A DNA stretch of 64,000 nucleotides, taken from the NCBI GenBank assembly GCA_028248455.1, contig JAOKHV010000001.1, positions 62,001 through 126,000 on the forward strand. The letters run 5' to 3'. This DNA is from Ascidiaceihabitans sp. (GTDB lineage Bacteria > Pseudomonadota > Alphaproteobacteria > Rhodobacterales > Rhodobacteraceae). Shown here one piece after another: positions 1 through 8,499 of the stretch; position 1 is the first letter of the stretch, and every line of letters begins with the position of its first letter. The notes beneath the pieces are model-generated. The model saw only the letters and a list, made by a program, of their open reading frames with translations, searched no databases and was not told the origin of the DNA. Both the position numbers and the translations under genes were made by a program.

Positions 1-1
1 T

Positions 2-433
2 GATCGTGCAATCAATCGCGAAGCCTTTGGTAAACCGATCATTGATCTCGGTAAGAACATGGAAACCGTTTCCCGGATGCGGATTGATATTGAATCTATG
101 CGTTTGATGGTGCTGAAGGCGGCGAAAGCCATGGATGTGTTAGGAAACAAAGAAGCTCGGATTTGGGTCTCGATGATCAAGGCGTTGGTGCCAGAGCGGG
201 TCTGTGAAATCATTGACCAATCCATGCAAGTGCATGGTGCGACTGGTATTTCTCAATGGTCCCCACTTTCAGGTATGTACGCGGGGCAGCGCACATTGCG
301 TTATGCTGATGGTCCTGATGAAGTGCATCACCATGTCATTGCACGTGCTGAAGTTAAAGCATTTAAAGACAGTAACTCACGTCAGGCCGATACAAAACAA
401 GCGACCAGCCGGTTAATGACTGGCGGTAAGTGA
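2..433 (+). CDS. Acyl-CoA dehydrogenase, ACAD11-like, C-terminal part (cut by window edge)
   Basis: The frame is open from base 2, so only the last 143 residues are present. It is the C-terminal helical domain of an FAD-dependent acyl-CoA dehydrogenase. The near-terminal motifs MIKALVPERV, MQVHGATGISQ and RYADGPDEVHHH match the ACAD10/ACAD11 type (R-ADGPDEVH ending) better than short-chain dehydrogenases. Known members work on 2-methyl or long-chain acyl-CoAs, and some act on phosphorylated 4-hydroxyacyl-CoAs. It is followed 10 bases later by an SDR and then a VOC protein on the same strand. The partner-type kinase is encoded at 2551-3579 on the other strand. Family is certain; substrate is unknown. 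Confidence 0.93.
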   Translation, partial: DRAINREAFGKPIIDLGKNMETVSRMRIDIESMRLMVLKAAKAMDVLGNKEARIWVSMIKALVPERVCEIIDQSMQVHGATGISQWSPLSGMYAGQRTLRYADGPDEVHHHVIARAEVKAFKDSNSRQADTKQATSRLMTGGK

Positions 434-442
434 GCGTAAAAC

Positions 443-1216
443 GTGGATCTTAAAGATAAAGTTATTGTCGTGACTGGTGCCGCCCAAGGCATCGGTCGCG
501 CGATGTGTCTGCGCTTTGCAGCCGAGGGTGCGAAGAATGTCGTGTGTGTTGACAATGATGGAGGTGGTGCGGCTGAAACAGCCATTAAAATCAATGGTAT
601 ACACATCAAGATTGATGTGTCATCTGAATCTGAAATAAGGTCACTTATTGACTATGTTGAAGCCAATGTTGGTCCAATAGATCTGTTCTGCTCGAACGCA
701 GGTATTTTCACCTTTGGTGGTGTCGAGGTGCCCAATGATGATTGGCAACGTATCTGGGATATCAATGTGATGAGCCACGTTTGGGCAGCCCGTCATTTGG
801 TGCCGCTCATGGCAGCACGTGGCGGAGGTTATCTTCTGAACACGTCTTCTGCTGCAGGATTGCTTAACCAAATCGGTTCTGCCCCATACGGCGTTACAAA
901 ACACGCCGCTGTTGGGTTGGCAGAGTGGATGGCAATGACATATGGCGATCAGGGGATCAAGGTTTCTGTATTATGCCCTCAGGCTGTACGTACCGAAATG
1001 ACCCGTGGTCTAGAAGAGCACGTCGCGGCCATTGATGGGATGATTGAACCTGATGATGTCGCAGAATGTTGTGTGCAGGCGATCAGGGATGAAACATTTC
1101 TGGTGCTGCCGCACAAATCTGTCACGGGTTACATGCAGGCCAAAACCGAAAATTATGAACGCTGGATTGGCGGCATGCGGAAATTGAACCGTCAGTTCAA
1201 TGATTTCGACGGCTGA
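443..1216 (+). CDS. SDR-family oxidoreductase
   Basis: This 257-residue short-chain dehydrogenase is a classical Rossmann SDR. The cofactor loop TGAAQGIG is at residues 11-18 and SNAG at 84-87 (usually NNAG). The catalytic residues are Ser136, Tyr149 and Lys153, with the normal Ser-Tyr spacing of 13. The start is GTG at 443, chosen because the beta-1 strand MDLKDKVIVV begins there. It probably oxidises or reduces a hydroxyacyl or alcohol intermediate for the preceding acyl-CoA dehydrogenase, with which it appears to form an operon (10-base gap). Substrate cannot be read from the sequence. Confidence 0.92.
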   Translation: MDLKDKVIVVTGAAQGIGRAMCLRFAAEGAKNVVCVDNDGGGAAETAIKINGIHIKIDVSSESEIRSLIDYVEANVGPIDLFCSNAGIFTFGGVEVPNDDWQRIWDINVMSHVWAARHLVPLMAARGGGYLLNTSSAAGLLNQIGSAPYGVTKHAAVGLAEWMAMTYGDQGIKVSVLCPQAVRTEMTRGLEEHVAAIDGMIEPDDVAECCVQAIRDETFLVLPHKSVTGYMQAKTENYERWIGGMRKLNRQFNDFDG

Positions 1217-1234
1217 ACACATGGGATTAGAATT

Positions 1235-1606
1235 ATGATTGGGTACACCACAATTGGCGTTTCGGACATGGAAGCCGCCAAAACATTTTACACAGCCCTT
1301 TTCACTGACAAAGGCGCCAAGATAGTAACCGATATGGGACGTATCGCTTTTATTGGCACAAAACGTGGTGAACCAATGTTGGCGATTTGTAAGCCGTACG
1401 ACAAAAATGACCCAACACCAGGGAACGGTGCCATGACTGCGTTTCCAGCCAGCGATAAAAATGAAGTTGGTGTGTTATATGAAAAAGCAATCGCGCTTGG
1501 TGCCACGGATGATGGTGCGCCCGGACAGCGGATTCCTGACCGATTTTATGGCGCATATGTGCGTGATCCGGATAATAACAAGCTGTGTTTCTTTGTATTT
1601 GGGTGA
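1235..1606 (+). CDS. VOC-family (glyoxalase/bleomycin-resistance fold) protein
   Basis: This 123-residue single-domain protein starts MIGYTTIGVSDMEAAKTFYT, the usual first beta-alpha unit of the vicinal-oxygen-chelate fold, and ends with a DPDNNKLCFFVFG strand. Members include glyoxalase I, epimerases such as methylmalonyl-CoA epimerase, and dioxygenases. Too few metal-ligand positions can be assigned here to choose among them. It lies 18 bases after the SDR, so it is probably the third gene of that transcript. Its stop codon abuts the stop of tesB on the other strand with no gap. Confidence 0.85.
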   Translation: MIGYTTIGVSDMEAAKTFYTALFTDKGAKIVTDMGRIAFIGTKRGEPMLAICKPYDKNDPTPGNGAMTAFPASDKNEVGVLYEKAIALGATDDGAPGQRIPDRFYGAYVRDPDNNKLCFFVFG

Positions 1607-2476
1607 TCAGCTACGCGGTTTGATTGGACGGACAAGTCCTTCTTGTGCCGTTGAGGCTACCAATCGGCCACTACGGTCGTAGATCGCCCCACGGTTAAAT
1701 CCACGTCCGCCGCCAGTCCATGGGCTGTCCATTGTGTACAAATGCCAGTCTTGAAATTGTGGAGTGCCGTGGAACCACATAGCATGGTCTAAGCTGGCAG
1801 ACATAACTTCACCTTTAAACCACGTCAGGCCGTGTGGGCGCAGTGATGATCCCAACAGGTTCATGTCTGAGGCGTAGGCCAACAAGCAATGCTGCATTTG
1901 CGGCGTGCATCCAGCGGCTTCCCGCATCCGGAACCAAAGGTGGTTTTTGTCGCTGGTTGGTTCTGGATCAACGAAATCACGCGGTGCCACTTGGCGAATG
2001 TCGATGGGACGTGGGCGCAGGAAGTCGGCACGATGCTTTTCAGGGAGCTCATCAACATGAGCTGCGCGCAATTCGCGTTGGTCTTGCAAATCATCAGGGC
2101 CATCCACGTCAGGCATTGGATGTTGATGATCCCATCCATCTTCTGCGACATGGAAACTGGCCGACATGTTCAAGATCTGCTTGCCGTGTTGGATCGCGAC
2201 CACACGCCTTGTCGTGAAACTGCCGCCATCACGGGCGCGGTCGACTTGATAGATAACTGGTATTTCAGGGTCACCGGGACGAATAAAGTAGGCGTGCAGC
2301 GAATGACACAATCGATCGGGAACTGTGCCGTATGCTGCGGCTAGGGCTTGTCCGATGACTTGGCCGCCAAAGATACGGGTAGACGTCTCACCACCCTGCC
2401 CTGTGCCGCGGAACAAATCGACCTCAAGTGGTTCGAGTGCCAAAAGATCAAGCAAAGTTTGATGTGTGTCGCTCAT
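1607..2476 (-). CDS. tesB: Acyl-CoA thioesterase II
   Basis: This 289-residue double-hotdog thioesterase hydrolyses medium- to long-chain acyl-CoA to free acid and CoA. The catalytic triad reads as Asp204 (ASDMNLL), Ser228 (ASLDHAMWFH) and Gln278 (STAQEG). These are the same numbers as Asp204, Thr228 and Gln278 of the E. coli enzyme, with Ser replacing Thr. Length matches the family (about 285). It is the last gene of a six-gene minus-strand series, 74 bases after the kinase, and probably acts as overflow or product release for the acyl-CoA pathway encoded there. Confidence 0.95.
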   Translation of the reverse strand: MSDTHQTLLDLLALEPLEVDLFRGTGQGGETSTRIFGGQVIGQALAAAYGTVPDRLCHSLHAYFIRPGDPEIPVIYQVDRARDGGSFTTRRVVAIQHGKQILNMSASFHVAEDGWDHQHPMPDVDGPDDLQDQRELRAAHVDELPEKHRADFLRPRPIDIRQVAPRDFVDPEPTSDKNHLWFRMREAAGCTPQMQHCLLAYASDMNLLGSSLRPHGLTWFKGEVMSASLDHAMWFHGTPQFQDWHLYTMDSPWTGGGRGFNRGAIYDRSGRLVASTAQEGLVRPIKPRS

Positions 2477-2550
2477 GCCAGTGGTCCTATTGTTGCTAAT
2501 TGCTGCGTGAACCGGAGCCGATAGCCGACGCGATCTAGATCTCTAGTTCT

Positions 2551-3579
2551 TCAACGTTGCTCTAACGCTTTCAAGCCATGTTCTGCAAAAACCGGAACAT
2601 AAGCCCCAAGTTCTTTGGCCTGCTCTGGATTGGATGCGTTCCCGTCGAGTGCACGCTTCAGAACGCCTTGAATAATTGCGGCCATTCGGAAAAAACAAAA
2701 CCCCACAAAATACCCAAAGTTGTCAATTCCATCCAATCCTCTGCGCTCGCAATATTGCATGATAAATGCATCATCGGTGGGCAAACCAAGATCAGCGCGA
2801 TCAACGCCCATTAGGCCCCGTCCTTTGCGGCCGACAGGCAATTGCCATTGCATAATAACGGAAGCAAGATCTGCGTAAGGATGTCCGATGGTACTTAGTT
2901 CCCAATCGAGAACAGCCAAACATCTGGTACCATCACGCTCAAAAATCATGTTGTCGATACGGTAATCACCGTGAACCAACGTGCGTTGACCGTCATCGAC
3001 AGGCATTCGTTCTGTTATGATATCAATTAGGCGGTCCATAGCAGGCAATGGTTTCGTTTCTGATGCGCGGTACTGTTTAGACCAACGACCGACCTGCCGT
3101 TCTAAGTAGTGGCCCGGCGGACCATAGTCAGCCAAGCCGATTTCACCGATGTTTACATCATGTAGCGCTGCGAGTACTCGGTTCATGTCCTTCATAACCG
3201 AAGTGCGATCTGCGTTGTTGAGGTCACCGAGGGTTGGTTCGTTGAAGTTACGGCCGCTAACATGATCCATGATGTAGAACGATGACCCGATGACTGAATC
3301 GTCTTCACATAGGTGGTGCATCTTGGCGACAGGAACATCAGTGCCTGACAATGCCTTTTGAACACGAAACTCACGGTCCACAGCATGGGCTGATTTCAAC
3401 AAGACCCCTGGTGGTTTGCGGCGCAATACATAGTTGTTCGTAGGTGTTTTTAATAAGAAAGTTGGATTGGATTGACCACTTTCAAACTTGGTGGCCACTA
3501 GCGGTCCGTCAAATCCATCCAATCTAGGTTTCAGGTATTTAGATATGGCTTGTAGATCGAGCGGAGAACGTTCGGTCAT
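2551..3579 (-). CDS. Phosphotransferase-family kinase (ACAD10/11 kinase-domain / LvaA type)
   Basis: This 342-residue aminoglycoside-phosphotransferase-fold kinase has the catalytic loop HGDYRIDN at residues 203-210 (Asp205 base, Asn210 Mg ligand) and the DWE metal motif at 225-227. The N-lobe begins with a SGQSNPTFLL nucleotide loop. It resembles the kinase domain fused to acyl-CoA dehydrogenase in animal ACAD10/ACAD11 and the Pseudomonas LvaA kinase, which phosphorylates 4-hydroxyacyl-CoA. It is not expected to give antibiotic resistance. The start overlaps the stop of the upstream flavoprotein by 4 bases (3576-3579), so the two are translationally coupled. Function here is inferred from family and context. 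Confidence 0.88.
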   Translation of the reverse strand: MTERSPLDLQAISKYLKPRLDGFDGPLVATKFESGQSNPTFLLKTPTNNYVLRRKPPGVLLKSAHAVDREFRVQKALSGTDVPVAKMHHLCEDDSVIGSSFYIMDHVSGRNFNEPTLGDLNNADRTSVMKDMNRVLAALHDVNIGEIGLADYGPPGHYLERQVGRWSKQYRASETKPLPAMDRLIDIITERMPVDDGQRTLVHGDYRIDNMIFERDGTRCLAVLDWELSTIGHPYADLASVIMQWQLPVGRKGRGLMGVDRADLGLPTDDAFIMQYCERRGLDGIDNFGYFVGFCFFRMAAIIQGVLKRALDGNASNPEQAKELGAYVPVFAEHGLKALEQR

Positions 3580-4571
3580 GGCGCAAATTCGGCGGCAAGT
3601 TTCTTACCCGCGGCGGCGTATTCTTCAGCCATTCTTTTGACCACATCGCCAGCTGGACCAACGGACTTAACGGCACCGATACCTTGACCCGACCCCCAAA
3701 TCGTTTTCCATGCCTTGGGCTTGGATGATCCACTACCAAAATCCATTGATGAGCTGTCAGCGACCGGAAGATTTTCGGGATCCATGCCTGCAGCTTTAAC
3801 TGAACCCTTCAAGTAGTTCCCCCAAACACCTGTAAATAGTGACGAATACACAATGTCATCTGCACTAGAGGCGACGATCATGTCTTTGTACTCTTGTTGT
3901 GCATTTGCCTCATTAGTTGCGATAAAGGGGGTGCCTGTATACCCCAAGTCGGCACCCATAGCACGGGCTGCCAAAAGAGATGCACCTGTTGCGATAGATC
4001 CAGACAGTAGCAAAGGCCCCTCAAACCATTCACGAATTTCGCTAATCAAGGCGAGTGGGGATTGTTTTCCGGCGTGACCACCGGCCCCCGCAGCAACTGC
4101 CACCAGACCGTCAGCCCCTTTTTCCACTGCTTTGCTCGCGAACTTGTTGTTGATGACATCGTGAAGAACAATTCCACCACATGAATGGGCAGCCTCATTC
4201 ACTTCTACACGTGCGCCAAGTGAGGTAATCCAGATTGGGACTTTATGTTTCACACAAATTTCGAGATCACGTTCAAGCCGTGTATTAGAGCGATGTACGA
4301 TTTGATTGACCGCAAACGGAGCTGCTGGAGTATCGGGGTTGGCTTGGTTGTACCGGTCCAACTCTTCTTCGATTTGTGTCAGCCATGTATCCAGCATGGG
4401 ATGCTCACCATCTTCTTCACGCGCGTTCAGTGCCGGAAATGATCCGACGATCCCGGCTTTGCACTGGGCAATTACCAGCTCGGGCACCGAAATGATGAAC
4501 AGTGGAGATGCAACCATTGGAACGCGTAACCCTTGGAGTGCTTTGGGAAGATGTGAATCGTCGCGTGCCAT
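3576..4571 (-). CDS. Nitronate monooxygenase / 2-nitropropane dioxygenase-like FMN protein
   Basis: This 331-residue TIM-barrel flavoprotein has the early VPMVASPLFIISVPELVIAQ strand-loop and a central GAGGHAGK phosphate-binding loop. The sequence GADLGYTGTPFIATNEANA follows, typical of the nitronate monooxygenase/FabK-like group. Relatives oxidise alkyl nitronates, but many sit in acyl-CoA catabolic clusters with undefined oxidoreductase roles, as here. An AGGGA ribosome site precedes the ATG. It sits between the thiolase (64 bases upstream) and the kinase (4-base overlap). Family confident, substrate open. Confidence 0.88.
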   Translation of the reverse strand: MARDDSHLPKALQGLRVPMVASPLFIISVPELVIAQCKAGIVGSFPALNAREEDGEHPMLDTWLTQIEEELDRYNQANPDTPAAPFAVNQIVHRSNTRLERDLEICVKHKVPIWITSLGARVEVNEAAHSCGGIVLHDVINNKFASKAVEKGADGLVAVAAGAGGHAGKQSPLALISEIREWFEGPLLLSGSIATGASLLAARAMGADLGYTGTPFIATNEANAQQEYKDMIVASSADDIVYSSLFTGVWGNYLKGSVKAAGMDPENLPVADSSSMDFGSGSSKPKAWKTIWGSGQGIGAVKSVGPAGDVVKRMAEEYAAAGKKLAAEFAP

Positions 4572-4635
4572 ACTGATTGTCCCTATCTGTTAATTTTCAG
4601 TCGGAAGGCCAGCTGTTACTGGCCCTGAGTTCGGT

Positions 4636-5832
4636 TCACAGTACTTCAAACAGTCCTGCGGCACCCATACCGCCGCCGACGCACATGGTGCAGACTACAT
4701 ATTTAGCTCCGCGTCGCTTGCCCTCGATCAATGCGTGTCCGACCATACGCGCCCCCGACATCCCGTAAGGGTGCCCAATCGAAATCGCTCCGCCATTTAC
4801 GTTCAGGATTTCATCCGGGATTCCGAGTACATCGCGAGACGCTAAAACTTGGCTTGCGAATGCTTCGTTCAGCTCCCAAAGGCCGATATCGTCCATCTTG
4901 AGGCCGTGGGCTTCGAGTAACTTTGGAACAGCATAAATCGGTCCAATACCCATTTCATCAGGCTCACACCCCGCTGCCATGACACCAATATAGCGGCCAA
5001 GGGGCTCTAGACCTTTCTTCTCCGCCAACGAAGCCTCCATCACGATCGATGCAGATGCACCATCTGACAATTGAGAGGCGTTGCCAGCGGTAATAAATTC
5101 ACCAGTTTGCAGGTTCAACCCATCTTTAAAGACTGGTTTCAGCCCTGAAAGGCTTTCTGCACTGGTGCCTGGGCGATTGCCCTCATCTTTTTCAATAGTA
5201 ACGTCGTGGGATGTTATCTCCTTCGTTTCTTTGTCTTGGATTATCATAGTCGTGGACATCGCCACCACTTCATCATCCAATTTACCAGCTTGTTGGGCAG
5301 CATGTGTGCGTTCTTGAGATTGAGCGGCATAGGCATCTTGGGCTTCGCGCGAAATGTTGAAACGGGTCGCTACATTTTCGGCGGTTTCAAGCATCGTCAT
5401 GTACATTTCAGGTTTATTGTCTTTGAGCCATTTGTCTGATCCCACCCGCATTTCATGTGTTTGAACCATTGAAATGCTTTCGACACCGCCACCAATGACA
5501 ATGTCCATCCCATCATGCATGACCTGTTTGGCTGCTGTGGCGATCGCCATCATACCGGACGCACATTGTCGATCCAACGACATGCCGGCCACTGTTACTG
5601 GTAGACCTGCGCATATAGCAGCTTGACGCGCGATGTTGGTGCTGGAGTGTCCTTGTTGTAAGGCTGCACCGAGGATACAATCACTGATCTCATGGCCCTC
5701 TATCCCTGCCTTTTTTACTGCGTGCGTTATTGCATGTGCAGCCAAAGCTTGAGGCGTGGTTGCATTGAAGGAGCCACGGTAAGCTTTACCGATTGGAGTT
5801 CTGGCTGTTGAGACGATGACTGCATCACGCAT
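4636..5832 (-). CDS. Thiolase (acetyl-CoA acyltransferase)
   Basis: This 398-residue thiolase catalyses CoA-dependent cleavage of 3-oxoacyl-CoA (or the reverse condensation). All catalytic elements are visible: nucleophile Cys90 (DRQCASGMM), His354 in [14 protein letters not shown] and Cys384 in [15 protein letters not shown] at the C-terminus. Length is normal for FadA/AtoB-type enzymes. It follows two SDRs on the same strand after 98 bases, which fits the hydroxyacyl-CoA dehydrogenase then thiolase order of beta-oxidation. Chain-length preference cannot be read. Confidence 0.96.
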   Translation of the reverse strand: MRDAVIVSTARTPIGKAYRGSFNATTPQALAAHAITHAVKKAGIEGHEISDCILGAALQQGHSSTNIARQAAICAGLPVTVAGMSLDRQCASGMMAIATAAKQVMHDGMDIVIGGGVESISMVQTHEMRVGSDKWLKDNKPEMYMTMLETAENVATRFNISREAQDAYAAQSQERTHAAQQAGKLDDEVVAMSTTMIIQDKETKEITSHDVTIEKDEGNRPGTSAESLSGLKPVFKDGLNLQTGEFITAGNASQLSDGASASIVMEASLAEKKGLEPLGRYIGVMAAGCEPDEMGIGPIYAVPKLLEAHGLKMDDIGLWELNEAFASQVLASRDVLGIPDEILNVNGGAISIGHPYGMSGARMVGHALIEGKRRGAKYVVCTMCVGGGMGAAGLFEVL

Positions 5833-5930
5833 GGTGGTTGACCTTATAGTTTTGTTGAATATTGATGGGTATGGCTAGGGTACGCCCCAAGCCCCCAATG
5901 CTTGTCTTGAAAGATGAATGGCACTTCATT

Positions 5931-6848
5931 TCACCAATTTAGCTTTACATTATTCGCTTTAGCAGCACGTTTTGCGAATTTTCGGGTTTGACTAAATGCA
6001 TCTTGAATTTCGGCTTGGTGCGCTGGATCAGTTAGTTTCGACCAGTTGCGCGCTACAGTTTCGGGGGTAATATCGCCTTCGATCATAACACCTTCAGTCT
6101 CGTAGATACGAGTTTGCGCAAAACAACCTGCACCAGCGCTTAAGATCGTTTTGCTGGGGCTATCTTCGCTGACCAAGTAGAGCAAACCTGGTGTGATGGT
6201 TTCAGGGGCAAGCAACTCATGAGCAGATTCGGGCAATAGATTTTTGGTCATGCGCGTCGAAGCTGAAGGAGCTAGAGTGTTTACGCGGATATCATTACGT
6301 ACCCCCTCGTGATGCAGTACGTTCATCAGCCCCACCATCGCGGCCTTGGCGGCACCGTAATTCGATTGCCCAAAGTTCCCGTACAAGCCAGATGCGGATG
6401 AGGTCAAAACAATTCGCCCATATTTTTGTTGCTGCATGATAGGCCATACAGCATGACAACAATTTGAGCTGCCTGTCAGGTGTACCGCTACAACTCTATT
6501 AAAGTCATCTAAGGTCATCTTTGCAAAGGACTTATCACGTAAAATGCCAGCATTGTTCACAAGAACATCAATTCGTCCCCAACGTTGCATCGCTTGGTTG
6601 ATCATGTCGATAACCTGTTCGGAATTGGAAACATCTGCACCGTGCGTAAAGGCTTCGCCTCCTAACGCATTGATCTCTTGGACTACAGCGTTTGCTGCGT
6701 CAGTTGATTGGCCTAAACCACCAGCATCAACGCCCAGGTCATTCACTACAACTTTTGCGCCACGCGCAGCTAAACCCAATGCGTGACTGCGCCCCAAACC
6801 TATGCCGGCGCCCGTCACAATCGCAACGCGGTTATCGAAGCGGATCAC
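5931..6848 (-). CDS. SDR-family dehydrogenase, MFE-2-like
   Basis: This 305-residue SDR has a longer insert after beta-2 (NDLGVDAGGLG). That is characteristic of the (3R)-hydroxyacyl-CoA dehydrogenase domain of peroxisomal multifunctional enzyme 2 and its bacterial relatives. TGAGIGLG is at 12-19, NNAG at 98-101, and the catalytic Ser151, Tyr164 and Lys168 are present. It probably oxidises a 3-hydroxyacyl-CoA to the 3-oxoacyl-CoA used by the thiolase that follows. It starts 3 bases after the stop of the upstream SDR, which indicates an operon. Chain length and stereochemistry are inference from the subgroup. Confidence 0.9.
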   Translation of the reverse strand: MIRFDNRVAIVTGAGIGLGRSHALGLAARGAKVVVNDLGVDAGGLGQSTDAANAVVQEINALGGEAFTHGADVSNSEQVIDMINQAMQRWGRIDVLVNNAGILRDKSFAKMTLDDFNRVVAVHLTGSSNCCHAVWPIMQQQKYGRIVLTSSASGLYGNFGQSNYGAAKAAMVGLMNVLHHEGVRNDIRVNTLAPSASTRMTKNLLPESAHELLAPETITPGLLYLVSEDSPSKTILSAGAGCFAQTRIYETEGVMIEGDITPETVARNWSKLTDPAHQAEIQDAFSQTRKFAKRAAKANNVKLNW

Positions 6849-6851
6849 TTG

Positions 6852-7676
6852 TTAGCCCTCCAATGCAGCGCGGAACAGATGTGGGCCAGACATTACTTGG
6901 ATCCCACCTGAGACCGGTAGAATAGCCCCTGTAAGATAACTGCCGCCGCGACCACACAAAAACTGCATGCAGCCTGCAATATCTTCATCGCGTCCGACGC
7001 GGCCCAATGGAACGTCCTTACCGACCTTTTCACGCGTTCCTTCATCCGCAGTTGCGAAGGCTGTCATGCGAGAAACAAATGGACCAGGAGCAAGAGCGTT
7101 TACCGTCACATACTTTTCTGCCAATTCTTTTGCCATTATTTTTGTAATTTGATGAACTGCTGCTTTAGAAGCTGCGTAGCTATAAGCACCATCGCCCAGT
7201 GGCGCATCTCCCATGACTGAGCCTACATTTACGACTCTTGATGGATCATCCAGAGTTGCGGACTTGATAAGCATGGGTAGTAGCGATTGGGTGAGATGGA
7301 AAAGTCCTGCGTTGTTGACACTTTGAACCTTTTCCCAGGCCTCGAATGGAAATTTCCCCAGTTCGGCACCCCAAGTCAGCCCTGCATTATTCATCAAGAT
7401 GTTTAGCGTGTCAGTTCGCTTGGTAACTTCTTCAGTCAAAGCGGCCACGCCAGCAGCACTGCCGACATCCCCAATAAATCCCGTTGCTTTACCAGGTGTG
7501 TCCATCTCATTGAGTTCTGCCGCTACCGCTTCGCAAACACTTTGTTTACGGGAGGCAATGAAAACATGCGCACCTGCTTGAATCAAACCGGTTGCTGCCA
7601 TCCTACCGATGCCAGTGGCGCCACCCGTGATCAGCGCAACTTTGCCATCTAAAGAAAACAATTCATTTGGCGTCAT
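6852..7676 (-). CDS. SDR-family oxidoreductase
   Basis: This 274-residue classical SDR has TGGATGIG at residues 17-24, NNAG at 96-99, and catalytic Ser153, Tyr167 and Lys171. The C-terminus has the ILPVSGGIQV strand common to FabG-like proteins. It is the first gene of the minus-strand series 7676 to 1607 (SDR, SDR, thiolase, flavoprotein, kinase, tesB), so the series promoter should lie in 7677-8046. Three SDRs within 8 kb suggest distinct steps on hydroxylated intermediates. The exact substrate is unknown. Confidence 0.9.
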   Translation of the reverse strand: MTPNELFSLDGKVALITGGATGIGRMAATGLIQAGAHVFIASRKQSVCEAVAAELNEMDTPGKATGFIGDVGSAAGVAALTEEVTKRTDTLNILMNNAGLTWGAELGKFPFEAWEKVQSVNNAGLFHLTQSLLPMLIKSATLDDPSRVVNVGSVMGDAPLGDGAYSYAASKAAVHQITKIMAKELAEKYVTVNALAPGPFVSRMTAFATADEGTREKVGKDVPLGRVGRDEDIAGCMQFLCGRGGSYLTGAILPVSGGIQVMSGPHLFRAALEG

Positions 7677-8046
7677 ACTCGCGCTCCTTAAAATTTCTCA
7701 ACGCTTTGACCATTGGCTGGCCATGCAAGAGCGTAGGCTCGATCGACTAACATTAGGACAGTTTGTTAACTTGAAGTCTTGCAGGAGCCGACGTCACTGG
7801 CAAGGCGTCGTGAGCAAACACGTTTATGTGCCGTTGCGTCAAAATTTGGAGTTGATGCCACCAAAAAACCAGAGTTCAAAACCGAAATAGATTTTCGCTG
7901 GTGTCTATCTTCACTAGACATCGTTCTACCTTCTTCGGCCAAACAATTAGATTTCAAATTTTGCAGATTGTTCTATTTGTCTTAAAGACTAGACAGTTTA
8001 AGGACAAAAAGGGTAATCTATGAATTGAATTTATCCGGATTATCCA
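7677..8046. other. Divergent intergenic region, 370 bases
   Basis: This is the divergent control region between the acyl-CoA catabolic series (minus strand) and aroQ (plus strand). It is A/T-rich toward aroQ and holds one strong inverted repeat at 7976-8008 (listed separately). Short open frames here (for example 7766-7957 minus) show no ribosome site, no recognisable domain and no plausible composition, so no gene is called. I could not assign a convincing -35/-10 pair on either strand. Confidence 0.6.
7976..8008. promoter_or_regulatory. Inverted repeat upstream of aroQ
   Basis: The left arm TTTGTCTTAAA (7976-7986) and the right arm TTTAAGGACAAA (7997-8008) are complementary over 11 positions. 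There is a one-base bulge in the right arm, and the spacer is 10 bases. The right arm ends 38 bases before the aroQ start. The size and symmetry fit an operator for a dimeric repressor (TetR- or GntR-like) or a transcript hairpin. No regulator gene is adjacent. Confidence 0.5.
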
Positions 8047-8481
8047 ATGCACTCTTTCCTTGTTCTAAATGGCCCAAACTTAAACCTTTTGGGCACGCGT
8101 CAACCTGACGTCTATGGCACGACAACCCTTTCCGACATCGAAGCGGATTGTGTAACGTATGGGACTGAAAAAGGTATTTCGATTTCATGCCTGCAATCCA
8201 ACCATGAGGGTGAATTGGTAGACGCAATTCACGCGGCAAAGGGCACGTTCTCTGGTATCATTTTAAATGCTGGAGCCTACACCCACACCTCAATCGCATT
8301 GCGTGATGCCATCTCCGGCGTCGAGCTACCGGTCATTGAATTACACCTTAGCAATATTCACGCGCGAGAAAAGTTCCGCCATACTAGCTATATTGCTGCA
8401 GTCGCTATCGGTCAAATTTGTGGATTTGGTGCTGCTGGTTACCGTCTGGCAATCGATGCTCTATTGGGCCACCTTAAGTGA
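8047..8481 (+). CDS. aroQ: 3-dehydroquinate dehydratase, type II
   Basis: This 144-residue dodecameric shikimate-pathway enzyme dehydrates 3-dehydroquinate to 3-dehydroshikimate. The opening LVLNGPNLNLLGTRQPDVYG is diagnostic. Active-site residues by family correspondence are Arg18, Tyr23 (lid-loop base), Asn74, His80, His100 (ELHLSN) and Arg111. Length is exactly in the family range. It is transcribed alone, with the inverted repeat at 7976-8008 upstream and a decayed gene facing it downstream. Confidence 0.97.
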   Translation: MHSFLVLNGPNLNLLGTRQPDVYGTTTLSDIEADCVTYGTEKGISISCLQSNHEGELVDAIHAAKGTFSGIILNAGAYTHTSIALRDAISGVELPVIELHLSNIHAREKFRHTSYIAAVAIGQICGFGAAGYRLAIDALLGHLK

Positions 8482-8499
8482 AACCAATCAGCAATATGG

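Noticed and set aside
2551-3579. Aminoglycoside resistance gene
   Set aside because: The kinase fold is shared, but sequence style and the acyl-CoA gene context match the ACAD10/11-LvaA group, not antibiotic kinases.
7766-7957. 63-codon minus-strand frame in the aroQ control region
   Set aside because: No ribosome site, no recognisable domain, and composition unlike the neighbouring genes.
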